Shown: positions 21,539 through 32,953, numbered from the stretch's first letter. The stretch is 64,000 nucleotides of DNA from Cryptomeria japonica (GCF_030272615.1 NC_081407.1:433716730-433780729); one strand, 5' to 3'. A program made the numbers and translations. The notes: generated by a model not told the origin, from the sequence alone.

Positions 21539-22440
21539 CTTTTGAGACAATGGTGTCTCAACCTTGCATTTACATAAGGTTGCTATTTATAGTAAGTTTT
21601 CATTTCGGCATGAAATGGTTCAAAATTTTCTTAAAATATTCAAATTGGATAGATAAGCATGCTAGTAAATTTTTGTTGCAAGATCATAATTGATTTGAAG
21701 ATATTAAAGTTTTTGTTTTTGAAGGTTGCAAAGAAAGGTTCAAATTTAATTTTTAGGACTTCAGAGGCTCTGAAAATCCTAAAAATTGGGTGTAACTAGC
21801 ATAGTGGGTTACGAAGTGATAGAGCACTTTACGATCTTTTTGGTGCTTCAAACGGTTCATCAATCAAACACCCAATTCACAAGTTATGGTCTCCAGAAGT
21901 TTGGTATCATGAAATAGGAAATATAAAAATGCATCAGACACATAAATGAGTTATAAAAGGGAAGTACACATGTTGATGTGTGTTTTGAAACATCATAGGA
22001 AATCTAGATTAGATATAAGGTCGGCTCCAGTTTATTGGGTGGTTTTAGCCCATTGTTTTATAATACCATTTGACAGTTTCATGTATTGTATCTTCTATAT
22101 ATGAGGTGCATGAGATAGAGGTTGTGTGTAAGAGTCTTATAGCTTTTGATTTACCTCTGAATCTTTGGTTGGTGGTACTCCTATGAAGAGCTTGCTATGA
22201 AAGTATATTGTAATTTATTATTGATTTCTGAATAATATATTGGGTGGCTTTTGGAGTGTGGGGTTTTTTTTTCAAAAAGGGTTGTCCCCACGTAAATCAC
22301 TATGTTGTGGTATGCATGTTATTAATGTTTATTTCTATTAACTTTTTGTACCTGTTGTAATGATTTGTAAAAAAAATTGCATCACCCTACTCTCAAGGTT
22401 AGTGTAGGAAGTTGTTTTGCTACTTAACTTCCTTAAAACA
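21539..22440 (+). repeat. Diverged LTR of family A (about 902 bp)
   Basis: Plus-strand relative of the element A LTR: TGGTGTCTCAACCTTGCATTT near its start, ACTTAACTTCCTTA near its end, TATA box TCTATATATGAGG near 22094 and the outer GTGGGG/CCCCAC hairpin at about 22256-22291. The TG start is mutated and the end reads CCTTAAAACA. No internal region adjoins either end and no convincing target duplication is seen, so it is an old solo or truncated LTR. Confidence 0.8.
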
Positions 22441-22463
22441 CCAACCTATTTGGGTTGTGAATC

Positions 22464-22587
22464 ATGGAATCATTGAGTGAAGAAGAGTTGATTAATAAAA
22501 ATTTTAATGCAAGAGGTAAATTTGAACACTCATCCCAACCAAAAGATGATATTCTTGCACCTTCGAGGAATTAGAGGATTGTTTACA
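22464..22587 (+). pseudogene. PDS5: PDS5-like pseudogene, N-terminal part
   Basis: An ATG at 22464 opens a frame (begins MESLSEEELINK, then ARGKFEHSSQPKDD) that continues, after a one-base frame change near 22560, as FEELEDCLH and stops at TTACAC (22587). Removing everything between 22587 and 40816 joins it to the PDS5-like frame at 40816-41457. PDS5 is a HEAT-repeat cohesin cofactor of sister-chromatid cohesion. The N-terminus is assigned by continuity with the recognisable second half; on its own it would not be identifiable. Confidence 0.6.
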
Positions 22588-22637
22588 CTATTGGATATTA
22601 TCTAGTTGTTGGAATGTGTTGTTGTCATTGATGTCAA
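22588..22637 (+). repeat. Solo LTR H, left piece (50 bp)
   Basis: Starts TATTGG (decayed TGTTGG) right after the target duplication TACAC (22583-22587); the matching TACAC is at 40811-40815. Element F cuts the LTR after GTCAA (22633-22637). Confidence 0.65.
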
Positions 22638-23094
22638 TGTGAGATTTTGCCAAGATTGACAGCTCAATGAAAAGTACAAGAGAGACAAAATAGATGATAG
22701 AAATAAACTGTATTCTATCAAGATGAAAATACTGATCAACTGGATCATCAAGCATTACATACAATGAATATGAGTCTGCTTATATAGGCAAGGCTATATG
22801 GATATGTGAGCACACAAACATGACATCTGGCTCAATAAGAAACAAGGGTAGGTAGGAAATAGGTGTGGGTAGGTAGGAGAAACAATATAATATTCCACAT
22901 GAGGTGGATCACACCGAAGGTGGAATGTAACAACAAGATATGACCACAAAAGGTAGAAATTCTCCTACACACACTATCCCAATGTGGCACAAACACCCAA
23001 GTGTCTCATACCCAAACTACTATGAAATGCATTTCCTAAGTAAACTTAAGTAAGGTGTAATAATATCCATGATGAATAATTATTTACACCAACA
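22638..23094 (-). repeat. 3' LTR of element F (457 bp)
   Basis: Plus strand TGTGAGATTTTGCC ... ACACCAACA. Near-identical to 30656-31093 apart from small indels. Minus-strand TATA box CTATATAAGC at about 22780-22787. A run of C at 23095-23102 is the complement of its polypurine tract. Confidence 0.92.
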
Positions 23095-23589
23095 CCCCCC
23101 CCTTGAGTGCAACTTAGGGGAATGCACTTAAGTCTACAATGTAACTAAGCAATGCAAGATGGGTCCTGGCTACGAGACCATGTTAGGTACCCATGTACAA
23201 ATGCAAATGCATGCAAACCAATGCAATGAAATCTCTCCCAAAGCGGGGAAACAGAGAAAAACCCAATGGGAAAAAACCCTCCCCCAAAAGAAAGATGAAA
23301 ACCATATACAAAGAACTCTCATAGAAGTATGTGAAGGACAAAACCCCGTGTGAGGAAAAAGTCCCCCCCATATGAGAGAAGAAGAAGAGAGACTAGAAAG
23401 CCCCCCCTCAATGTGGAATTTGCACCAATGATAGAAGCTCGATGATAAATGAAGAAACTGCTCCACAAACATCGAACCACGTTCCTCCCCTTAGGAAGAA
23501 ACAAAACCAAAGGTGTATCCATGAAGTCTCCCCAATCATGAAGGGGAGATGTAGGAAAAATACTCATGATGAAAAGAATCTCTGAAAAA
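23095..23589 (-). other. 3' untranslated interior of element F
   Basis: Between the end of the reading frame and the polypurine tract. Contains GGGTTTTTTCCCATTGGG-type sequence (minus strand, 23245-23285), reminiscent of the hairpin block found in copia LTRs here, and runs of C/G. Small open frames on both strands show no recognisable protein. Confidence 0.4.
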
Positions 23590-25553
23590 TTACTCAAGTC
23601 TCCCCATGTCGATGTTGAAAGTTACCCCCTCCAAAGGTGGTAAACTGTGCCACACCGTTGAAAAAGGCACTCCAAGATCTAGTGGAGAAAAATGTAGAAC
23701 AATATCCAAAGACTCACATGTCTCCTCAAAAGATAAAGAGACCTCCTCCAACTGCTGGACAAAAGTATCCACAATCATGTCAACCTCTAAAGATTGATCA
23801 TGTAGAGAATACAAAAGAGGGTTAGAGTGATCTCTCACAGCAATTGAAGAAGGATCATCATCATCAAAGAGAAGATGAATGTCATCAATGATGTCTCCCA
23901 AATTTGCAATGTAGGAATCCACAAACAAACCTGCAATGTCTGTCAAGTAGGCATCCCATGAAATAAAAGTTGGAAGACATGAAATATCCTGTTGCACTCA
24001 ATCACAAGAAGGCAAAATTGTCGCACTAGCTGCATCATCAGGTGCAATAGGTGGTGAGATATCAAGAGAAGGAGATGAAATGCAAGGCTCAAGAATGGGG
24101 TCACATGTGAGAATCCCCATGTTCAAGTGCCCAATGTTCTCCTCAAAATCTGAATCATCAACATAGGAAGAATCAACCTCATCAATAGGACCAAAATATG
24201 AAAAAGAGTACAACCAAGATGCATGATCAACCACCCCAGTCGCAATGATGGCTCCACTCTCCAAGTCTCTAAATATAACTGAATCAGGTGTGAACTCCAC
24301 ATTTTTCCTAGTTGCCCCATGTGTGATTTGATAGATGGAAAGAAGATTGTTTGTCAAGTGGGGTACACACAACACATCATTGAAGGAGTTATCCACAATG
24401 GAAATAGATCCTTTCCCAATCACATCCATGTATGTATGATTTCCCATCAAAATATACGGCATGTGACAAGACTCAAATGTAGAAAACATAGACTACGAAG
24501 AGGCCATATGATGAGAAGCCCCTGAATCTAGAAGCCATCTCCTAGGATCATGACTTGTAGTAGTACAAAGAGCTTGTCCCTTTCCTTTATCTGTCCCAAA
24601 AGAGTGATCATTTTCTTTATCCTTGGAAGAAGCCGATGTAGACATTCTAGAAGGTAGGTTGATTTTGTTCTTCTCAAGAAGATTCTTCAACTCATCAATA
24701 TCCTTCTTATAACAATGATGTTCATCATGTCCTGACTTCTTGCAATATCCACAAAAAAGATTGTCCTTATATGGTTTCCTCTTAGGTGATAATGGTGAAT
24801 CACCTTGTCGTGGAGAGGAAGATTGTGCTCCATCTTGTTGTGGTTTTGACTTAGGTTGCTTTTGATTATTGCATTTTCCTTGATTGCTTTGATTCCCTTT
24901 GTTAGCCACCAAAGCTTGTGACTTTGAAGATTTGAGAATCCCCATCCTGGTCAACTTAGATTGCTCAAGTATCAACATCTCTGTGAATGAATCGAGGGAC
25001 AAGTGTATGAGGAACCTTGAGCTAACCTATGGGTGTGAAAGCTAGATACAAAGGTTGCATACTTTGAAGGAAGCTTGTCCAACAAGTTGTAAACCAATGG
25101 ATCATCATTTTTGTCAATTCCACAATCATTTAGCTTTTCTCTTAGCTCATTTGTTTTTGTGACATAATCTTGGATTGTATCAAAATCCTTGGGATCCAAA
25201 GTTGTGAGTTCACTATCAAGCTTGTAGCCCTTAATCTCATCAACTTGACCATACAATTTCTGAAAAATACCTCAAGCCTATTGAATTGTGGTACACTTAT
25301 CAATGTGAAAAATGAGGTCATCTAATACATACTTTCTAAGAGTTCCAAGTGCCATAGAATTTTTAGTGAGCCATTCAAGTTGAGCATTAGGATCGGCCTT
25401 AGGATCAGGTGGTGTTGTAATAGTTCCAGTTACATAATGAATGAGTCTTTTTTCCATTAGTTTACTCCAAGACTTAATCTTCCATGAAGCATAATTATGA
25501 GGAGTTAAAAGTGGAAATTTAGGAGAACCCATAGCACCAAAATTAAAAAACAC
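23590..25553 (-). pseudogene. Decayed gag-protease gene of element F
   Basis: Gag starts at the MGSPKFPLLTPHNYASWKIK segment (about 25532) and continues with copia gag-like blocks (DYVTKTNELREKLNDCGIDK near 25160). After a frame change near 25000 come a Ser/Gln/Lys-rich linker, a zinc knuckle CGYCKKSGHDEHHC (about 24715-24756) and the protease motif WLLDSGASHHM (about 24505-24537). One in-frame TAG at 24493-24495 follows; the same frame continues through the protease C-terminus (LCVPHLTNNLLSI), then an Asp/Ser-rich region with one TGA near 23996, to 23590. Two stops near 25260-25280 break gag. No integrase or polymerase motif follows. Confidence 0.85.
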
Positions 25554-28383
25554 AAGATAGAGAGAGGAACAATCACATAATGTGAGGCCCTACCCCAAAC
25601 CGTCATAGCATTTCAGTTATTTTCATGTTGGACCTATTATTGATAGTATATTTTGATGCATTATGGACATAGATTTTATATGATCCAGTGTTTGGATAAC
25701 ATTGATGTGATTATGTCATTTACTTTGATTTGCAGTACTTTATTTTGATGCTTGAAATTATGGATGCATGCTCTATAAATGATTTAATTCCATGATTATG
25801 ATGATGATGCCATTTACTAGATTATTTTATGTGGATGTTATCAAATAATTGGATACTTGATTTTTATAATTAAAATTGTATGCGATGTCTGAATTGTATT
25901 TTTTTTTTATAGCATTATATGTGATTTTTGGAAATACCAATGTGCAAGTGAGATGTGCAGGAAAATTATTCCATGTGACTATGAAAACTATTCGGAGAAT
26001 CAAGCCTAGGCCTATGTGTGTTTGTGAAGCCAAGGGTTGTCTATTTGGAGAGACACAACTTGTTTGTAAATGTGTTTTAATTTGTAAATGTAATACTTTG
26101 ATGTGTGTTTAATTTGGAAATTGTTTAATTTATAAATTCCAAAAAAAGGGACATTTGCCATGTGTATTTTAGTCATTTGTAATTCTTTTTGTGGTGTAAC
26201 TTGACACGTGTTGTAGGATGAGTTGGCAATGGCATGTCCCTTTGGAGGAAATTTATTTTACCAATGCATATTTTTCAATTATCCTAGTATGGCCCCAAGA
26301 AAGTCTTGGATAGGGAGCCATTAGAAAGGTCAACTCAGGGTTGACCCGTAGGTAAACTTTGGGTGAATTTCTTAGGGGTTAAACTAACTCCTAGGGTCAA
26401 GTTAGGGGCCTTTTTAGTGGGCCATATGATGTACCTATGGATGAAGACCAAATTTAGCCATGTGTCCACTCCCTAGGGCCTGTTTAGCCTCCCCAAAAAT
26501 TGAGTTTCCCAAGTTGGCCGAATTTCAACTTTAGAGGAGCCTTCCTAGGTTAGATAACCCTCCTCATGAGTGACATTGTTCTTTCCCATTCCTTTTACCT
26601 TTTTTGAGGTGTCTTGGCTAGAGAGTTGTAAGGTATTGGGAAGACCAACCAATAAACATCCTTCACCCTTCCCAAGTGGGTTGGAAAGAGTGACGAGTGT
26701 CTTCATAGGGAATAATTTGGTAGGGAGAAGTTTGATCACCCACTCTCCATTTTGGAGACTTAGATTCTTGAGCAATTTTTGTAAGGTTTTTTGGAAGATT
26801 TTGGCTAAGTCTTGAGAATAAAAAGGTTGTGGATTTTGGCAGCTCTCCTACAACTTCTTTTCACCCTTTTGGCAGATTTAAATTTGGTTGAACTCCTATC
26901 TCATAAATGTTGTTGTATTTGTTTTTCCATTATTGTTTTTTTTATGTGTAGGAAGATGTTGAGTTCTTCCTTATGTGTTTTTGGTTGAGTTTTATGTTGT
27001 TGTTTTGGGATTTTTCAAGGCCAAACTCACCCTTTGGAGGGTAGAGTGGCCTTGGGGTGAAAGGTTGTTTGACAGCCTATGAGTAAGAGGCTCTCTTTTG
27101 AAGAGAGTTATTCACAAGGGATTTTGTGACCCTTGTTGCATAGTGATTTGTTTATGCAATGGGGGTCATAAAGGGAGTTTTGTTGGCTTGTATGTCTTGG
27201 GGGACATAAGGAATTGTTGGGACATGTTTGGAACTTGTGGATGTGTTTCTTGGTAGCCTTGCAATGGCATTATGTTCTCCTATTTGCAGAATTCTCCTCT
27301 AGATACTTAGTCCACCTTCACCCCACTTGAAAAGTCACATATGTGATGTTGTTTAGCCTTAGGTTGGGAGTGTGAATGTTGTGAAGTTTTCTTGCTTATA
27401 TGTGTATTGCTTGTGTGTGTCCCGTTTGGGTCTTGGTTCTCCTAGCTCGAGGGTGGCTTCTAGTAAGTCTAGGTTGGGAGGTGAGCCTTCATGGTCACAA
27501 CCTCAAGCTTTTTATTGCAGGTTTGCTTGGGAAAGGATTGAAAGAAAAAGCTTTGAGTTGATCCTATTTTTATTTGTAATAAGAAAAAATATATATATGT
27601 ATTTGGGAAGCCCTCATTTAGTAGAAATGAGAGACTAGGTTTTGTATCTATCTATTTGTAAAAGAAATTTCATGAAGTATTAAATGTATTTATTTGACTA
27701 AGTTTTACCATGAAATAAAATGCATTTCATTTGAAGTATATTTCCTTGCAAAGTGAAGAATGCATTGTTGAAGTTATCTTTTTAATGTTTTTTTTTTATA
27801 GAAAAAGATTAAGCATGAAATTTATAGTTTGTTCTTATTGCTATTTGAAAAGGAAATGAAATCATCTAAATGTTTATAGTGCAGTTTTAAATAAAAAGAG
27901 AAGAAATATCTATTTCTATCTATAGTTAAACACAAAATTTAATAGGCAACTTTGAAATGGTTTTTAATCTTACATTGCAACTTCTTGTTATTAATCAATG
28001 GATTCTAGAAAGATTTATATTGCAGCTGTAAATAAATTAATTTATGCTAATTTTTCTATTATGTAAATGCATGTTAAGTAGGAAAAATAAATATACTTTT
28101 AGAGAGAATATTAGTATTGTATCACATCATGTTGTTTATGGATTTAATGATTTTTAGAAAAGTTAGTTGCAGTTGTAAATAAATAAAACTCTGTCATATC
28201 TTTACATTCTTTAAAAGCAGTAAATAAATCTAGATATAGTTATTTAAATCAACATGTTAACTATATGTTATTGATGAGAAACAAATTTATTATATTCTGT
28301 TATTTAATAATATCCTACTCTAAGTTTGGAAATGCTAAGTATATCATTTAAGAATATAAATATATACATATATATATTCTCCA

Positions 28384-28385
<2 letters not shown>

Positions 28386-28446
<61 letters not shown>
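28386..28446 (+). repeat. (AC)n microsatellite, about 30 units
   Basis: Uninterrupted AC dinucleotide run within insertion G. Confidence 0.97.
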
Positions 28447-28447
<1 letters not shown>

Positions 28448-28539
28448 CCTTTTAATATTTAAATAACTTTAAAAAAAAATTATTAAAAAAAATTTGCACC
28501 GAAAAAACTTTGGGGAGGGCAAGTTAAGGCTTCGGGGAA

Positions 28540-28740
28540 AGCCAGCCCCTCGCGGCTGCGACCACACAGTGGTTCGCAACCACACAGTGGTTCGCAACCA
28601 TTGTGGGGGACCGCGACCATCACAGGAGGCAGCACCTCTGTGCGGGCCGCGACCTCACAACGGGTCATGCCCACTGTGCGGGTCGCGACTCTCACAGCTG
28701 GCCACGACCCACGCAGTGGGGCGAACCACTGGTGGTGTCA
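28540..28740 (+). repeat. GC-rich degenerate minisatellite of small palindromes
   Basis: About nine degenerate units of roughly 18-25 bp built on CGCGACC...CACAGTGG, several of them inverted repeats such as AACCAC-ACA-GTGGTT. The stretch 28500-28830 is a GC-rich island in AT-rich surroundings and is open in several frames on both strands; I see no protein family. Confidence 0.65.
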
Positions 28741-28881
28741 CAGCCTTCGCCTCCGCCCCTTCCTCCCTACGCAACACCACATCACTTCGGCCCTTGCGGA
28801 AAGTATTTCGCCTCCGCCTCCATGAAACCCTGCACACACACACAAACAAGAAAAAAAAGAATATGTTAGAACAAAGTAGCC

Positions 28882-28905
28882 CTAACCCAATTTCGGGTTA
28901 GGGTT
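28882..28905 (+). repeat. Telomere-like palindrome
   Basis: CCCTAACCC...GGGTTAGGGTTAG: inverted telomere-like words around a short AATTTC spacer. Confidence 0.5.
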
Positions 28906-29138
28906 AGCTTTGATAAGAATAAGAATGTAAGTTTATTTAAGTAAGGATATCAAAACCCTAGTTAGGGTTCAAAAAGATAATAATATTAAAGTAAATAAGA
29001 AAGGTGGGAAAACTTTTTTAATTTAAAAACAAAAAGATAACCCCCATGTGTAAACTAATTATTGTTTAGGAAATAAAGGATTATTTCTATTAATGAATAA
29101 AAAGGTATTTAGTTCTAAACGAAGTTTTTATAATTTAA

Positions 29139-29140
<2 letters not shown>

Positions 29141-29226
<86 letters not shown>

Positions 29227-29319
29227 ATATATATATGTATATATATATGTATATATATATATAGAGATATATATGTATATGTATATATATACATATATAG
29301 AGATATATATATATATACA

Positions 29320-29378
<59 letters not shown>

Positions 29379-29385
29379 GCTAATA

Positions 29386-29438
<53 letters not shown>

Positions 29439-29480
29439 TAATAAACACACATATATATATGTATATATAAATATATAGAT
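29141..29480 (+). repeat. (AT)n / (TC)n microsatellite cluster
   Basis: (AT) run of about 37 units at 29141-29214, mixed GTAT/ATAG words, a (TC) run at 29322-29360, then two more AT runs each introduced by GCTAATAAACA. The Tyr/Ile open frames on both strands are artefacts of the repeat. Confidence 0.95.
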
Positions 29481-29904
29481 GTCTTTATTAGTTAAATTTA
29501 AAAGCATATGTCCAATTAATTATTTTAATATGAGTTGACATCATTTTATTTAGTCATAGAGTAATTAAATTTTGTTGAGATAATTAATATCTTTGGATTT
29601 ATTTATTGGAGAATTTTTAATTAGAGAAAATTAACTAATTTAGTTTAATTAATTAATTAAGTTGTGACGACCCACTTTTGGGGAATAATTAATCTACTCT
29701 AGATTAACGCTATTATGAGAGAGTTGAATTAAATCAACTTAGTAAACCATTCTATTTAACCCAGAGTTAACCCTTAGTTAAGACAAAACTTATTTATTCC
29801 ATTTTAAATGTAGATTATTTAATGTATTTATGTTGTTTTAAAAAAAATAAAAATAAAAATTTGTTGTTCCATTTTTTGCCCAAAAGTTTGGGTATGACAC
29901 ACAA

Positions 29905-30642
29905 GACACCCCCCAAAATACTCAAAAAAAGATGACATGGCGGAGATGACTAGGCAGGTGATGGCGCCACGTGGCGGAGGCAGTGGGCCCGACAATTGGA
30001 GCTCCGATGATTGCCAGAAGGGCCGGTAGAAGGTTTGTTGACGGCAACTACCTGAGCGGCACAGGACCAATGGACAGCAGGGGTCGAGACTAACGGATGG
30101 CGGGGTCCGGGCGCGGGACCAACGGACGACAGCAGTCGATAAGATGGTCACCGGTGGTTAGGCGGCCCGAGTGGAGAGATCGCCAGTGACGGTGAAGCTG
30201 GCTGCCGGAGGAGAGGCAGTTGTTGTCGGCAGGGTACGAGAGCACAACCCTGCACAGTATGGCGAGACAGAGTACGGGGGGGGTTTGCGGACCCCCCAAA
30301 AAAAACTTTTTGAATTTTTTTTTTTTTCTTTACTACCTTTTTTCTTTTTCCAAAAAAAAAAATTTGAATTTTTCCTGTGAAAAAATTAAAAAAAATTTTG
30401 CAGAAATAAATTATTTTTTTTCAAAAATTTTTGAAATTCGTACTATAGTCAAAATAGGCCAAAAAAAATAAAATTCTCACCAAAATAGACTGACTTTATA
30501 GTCAAAATTCATGGAAACAGCCTCCTGGACGCAACTGTGATGTCGAAATCGTTGTACAACACCCCCAAAAAATGAAGATCTCTAAATCCGAAAATTGAAG
30601 CCTCCAAAATGTCTCCAAAAGACTAATCAATGAAGCCCTATA
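29905..30642 (-). other. 5' leader of element F
   Basis: Lies between the primer site and insertion G. 29930-30290 is GC-rich (GGCGCCACGTGGCGG-type words), followed by A/T homopolymers at 30298-30420. Short minus-strand frames exist but none resembles a known protein. The GC content is unlike the rest of F and may mark a captured segment. Confidence 0.45.
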
Positions 30643-30655
30643 GGCTCTGATACCA
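30643..30655 (-). promoter_or_regulatory. Primer binding site of element F (tRNA-iMet)
   Basis: Minus strand TGGTATCAGAGCC, directly abutting the LTR that starts at 30656. Confidence 0.9.
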
Positions 30656-31093
30656 TGTGAGATTTTGCCAAGATCAAGAGCTCAATGAAAAGCACAAGAG
30701 AGACAAAATAGATGATAGAAATAAACTGTATTCTATCAAGATGAAAATATTGATCAACTGGATCATCAAGTGTTACATACAATGAATATGAGTCACCTTA
30801 TATAGGTAAGGCTATATAGATATGTGAGCACACAAACATAACATGTGGCTCAATAAGAAACAAGGGTAGGTAGGAGAAACAATATAATATTCCACATGAG
30901 GTGGATCACCCACTGAAGGTCGAATGTAACAACAAGATATGACCACAAAAGGTGGAAATTCTCCTACACACACTATCCCAATGTGGCACAAACACCCAAG
31001 TGTCTCATACCCAGACTACTATGAAATGCATTTCCTAAGTAAACTTAAGTAAGGTGTAATAATATCCATGATGAATAATTATTTACACCAACA
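30656..31093 (-). repeat. 5' LTR of element F (438 bp)
   Basis: Plus strand TGTGAGATTTTGCC ... ACACCAACA, followed by target duplication GTCAA. TATA box on the minus strand at about 30799-30806. Confidence 0.92.
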
Positions 31094-31098
31094 GTCAA

Positions 31099-31454
31099 CA
31101 TATTCCTATGTTGCAAAGAATTGGTGTGTTGCAGAGATTTGGTTTTGGTGATCTATTGTAGATGTGCTGATGCGATTTATTGGGTTTTGAGATATTTATC
31201 TCTAGTTGATTCGGTGTGATTTTCATGATTCTATGAGGTGATTTGGTCGAGTTATGTTATTCGGTGAGTTGTCGTATTTGATTCATATTGCTCCAGAATG
31301 ATGATATCTTGAGTTGCGGATTTTGGAGAGTTTTTGGGACATTCATGCATGTCCTCATATCAAATGGTTCATGATTTGAAACTTCGCAAGCGTATCTTTT
31401 AGTTTTTCAATTAGTCTTCTTGAGCTTTGGTGATGGTGTTAATGATGATTCTTA
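31099..31454 (+). repeat. Solo LTR H, middle piece
   Basis: Continues H between elements F and B. It ends with TCTTA (31450-31454), the target duplication of B. Joined with 22588-22637 and 40082-40810 it gives an LTR of about 1,135 bp. Confidence 0.6.
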
Positions 31455-32938
31455 TGTTGGCATATTGGCATAATTGTTGATGATATTGATGAACCAGTAT
31501 AAGGATTGTTGGTGATGATATAGTTGAGATGTTGTTTGATGACTTGATGATCAATTTGTGTTGTCATTGATGGAAACTATGGTTACATTATTTTATCATG
31601 TTATATGAGTCATCTATGATTGACCGGAAAGCTTTGGAATGGATTTGACAGTTAACTGGCAAATAGGACTTTAATCGGTAAATGTGAAGCTATGTTATGC
31701 TTAAATAATTGGATCTTGAGATTGATGAATAATTTGGTGTTACGGTTTGGAATATGTGTTTGTAACATTGTAATGAGGTTATGACCGAAGCTGCATCATG
31801 TTTTGGCTACCAGAAGTCATGTTTGTGATTGACTGATGTATTTTCTATAGGGTTTAAGAAGGGTTTAAGAACCGGTATTCAATTCTTATAACCGATAATG
31901 ATTTAAAGTTCAGGAGTGTATTACATTATGTTTGTAATTTGGTGATGATGTGGCTAAAACCTCGTGAAGTGTTTGAATGATGTGTTGGCACAATCAAAGA
32001 GCGAATTTCTTGGGAATGTGTGAAATGCTTAGTAGAATGAACTAAGGATTTGAAAGTGTATCAGCTCAAGATGCGGTGATCATTCAATGACTATAATTGA
32101 TTTTTAATTGATTGTAATGATCCATATGATGATTTGTAATGAGTTGTAAAGATTTGTGATGATCTATCTTGTAAGTCTTAGAGTTTTGTAACCGACTAAG
32201 TTGTAAAGTCTATTTAGGGTAAGTCTGTGATGATTTATTATGTCGGTGATCAAGAGAAGAGTGTGTGGCCAAACCAGTGTGTGTCTGCAAGAGAGAAGCG
32301 GATTGGGAAAAAAAGGATCTGTACAAGAAATAATGTTATTTTCAAATCATTCATATGTTGTTCCCTAACAGTTGCAGCAGACTCAAAATACATTAACCGG
32401 GTAGATCCTGATAGGCTTGATTGTATAAATCCCTTCACCGAGTGACTCGTTAGCTTGAGTTCTAAATCCTTTCACAAGGTTACTCCTAATAGATTAAAGC
32501 TCCTAACATGGCTGAGGTAAATCCCTTAACCGGGGGACTCCTAACAGGGTCTTCTCCTAAGCGGGCATCTTTGGAAGCTCCTAACCGGGATAGGCTCCTA
32601 ACAGGGCGCATTTTGAAAGAGTGCAAAAATCTTGTGGGTACCAATTCCCATCATGGTTTTTCCCATTTGGGTTTCCATGTGAAAATCATGGTGTTCATGT
32701 GTTGCTTGATTTCTTATGTGTTAAGTTGATATATTTCTATTGCATGCATAATATGGAACACTTAAATGAACACTTTGATTAATCAGCTTAGCAGTATGAT
32801 TTTAGTTGTTACCGGTACTGTTTATGAGTTGTTTTGAAAGAATTTTGTGGTGGTTGTTAAAGTTTTTTAGTATATTGTTATTACTAATTCCCCCCCCCCC
32901 CCCCCCCTCAGTAATAAACTGGTTCCTTAAAAAAAACA
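31455..32938 (+). repeat. 5' LTR of element B (1,484 bp)
   Basis: TGTTGGCATATTGG ... AAAACA. It contains an array of CCTTAACCGGG-type small inverted repeats at about 32395-32620, then two hairpins: GTGGGT/TCCCAT-type (32634-32651) and CATGG...CCATG with CCCA/TGGG inner stem (32653-32680). A run of about 19 C lies at 32889-32907. Confidence 0.93.
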
Positions 32939-32940
32939 AT

Positions 32941-32953
32941 TGGTATCAAAGCG
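32941..32953 (+). promoter_or_regulatory. Primer binding site of element B
   Basis: TGGTATCAAAGCG, two bases after the LTR; one substitution from the TGGTATCAGAGC consensus complementary to initiator tRNA-Met. Confidence 0.85.

Larger units (their letters stand above)
25581..29899. mobile_element. 4.3 kb TG...CA insertion G inside element F
   Basis: Begins TGTGAGGCCCTACCCC and ends GGGTATGACA, with near-matching flanks CATAA (25576-25580) and CACAA (29900-29904). The ends are weak inverted repeats (TGTG...ACCC / GGGT...CA), as in LTR elements. No internal LTR pair, primer site or transposon protein was found, so it may be one very long solo LTR or a large non-autonomous element. It contains the microsatellites at 28386 and 29141 and the GC-rich hairpin array at 28540. 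Open frames at 26545-26815, 27372-27638 and elsewhere show nothing recognisable. Confidence 0.55.
22638..31093 (-). mobile_element. Gag-protease-only LTR element F, TSD GTCAA
   Basis: LTRs at 22638-23094 and 30656-31093, tRNA-Met primer site at 30643-30655 and a perfect target duplication GTCAA (22633-22637 and 31094-31098). Coding runs on the minus strand from about 25550 to 23590 and covers only gag, zinc knuckle, protease and an acidic C-terminal region; integrase, RT and RNase H are absent. A 4.3 kb insertion (25581-29899) separates the coding region from the leader. It is therefore a non-autonomous derivative that keeps gag. Confidence 0.88.

Noticed and set aside
28494-28901. Overlapping frames in the GC-rich island
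   Set aside because: Multiple frames on both strands are open at once over a degenerate minisatellite; no domain seen.
29093-29507. Tyr/Ile-rich open frames on both strands
   Set aside because: They are translations of AT and TC microsatellites.
30090-30299. Minus-strand frame in the leader of F
   Set aside because: Short, GC-driven, in a region open in several frames, without recognisable motif.
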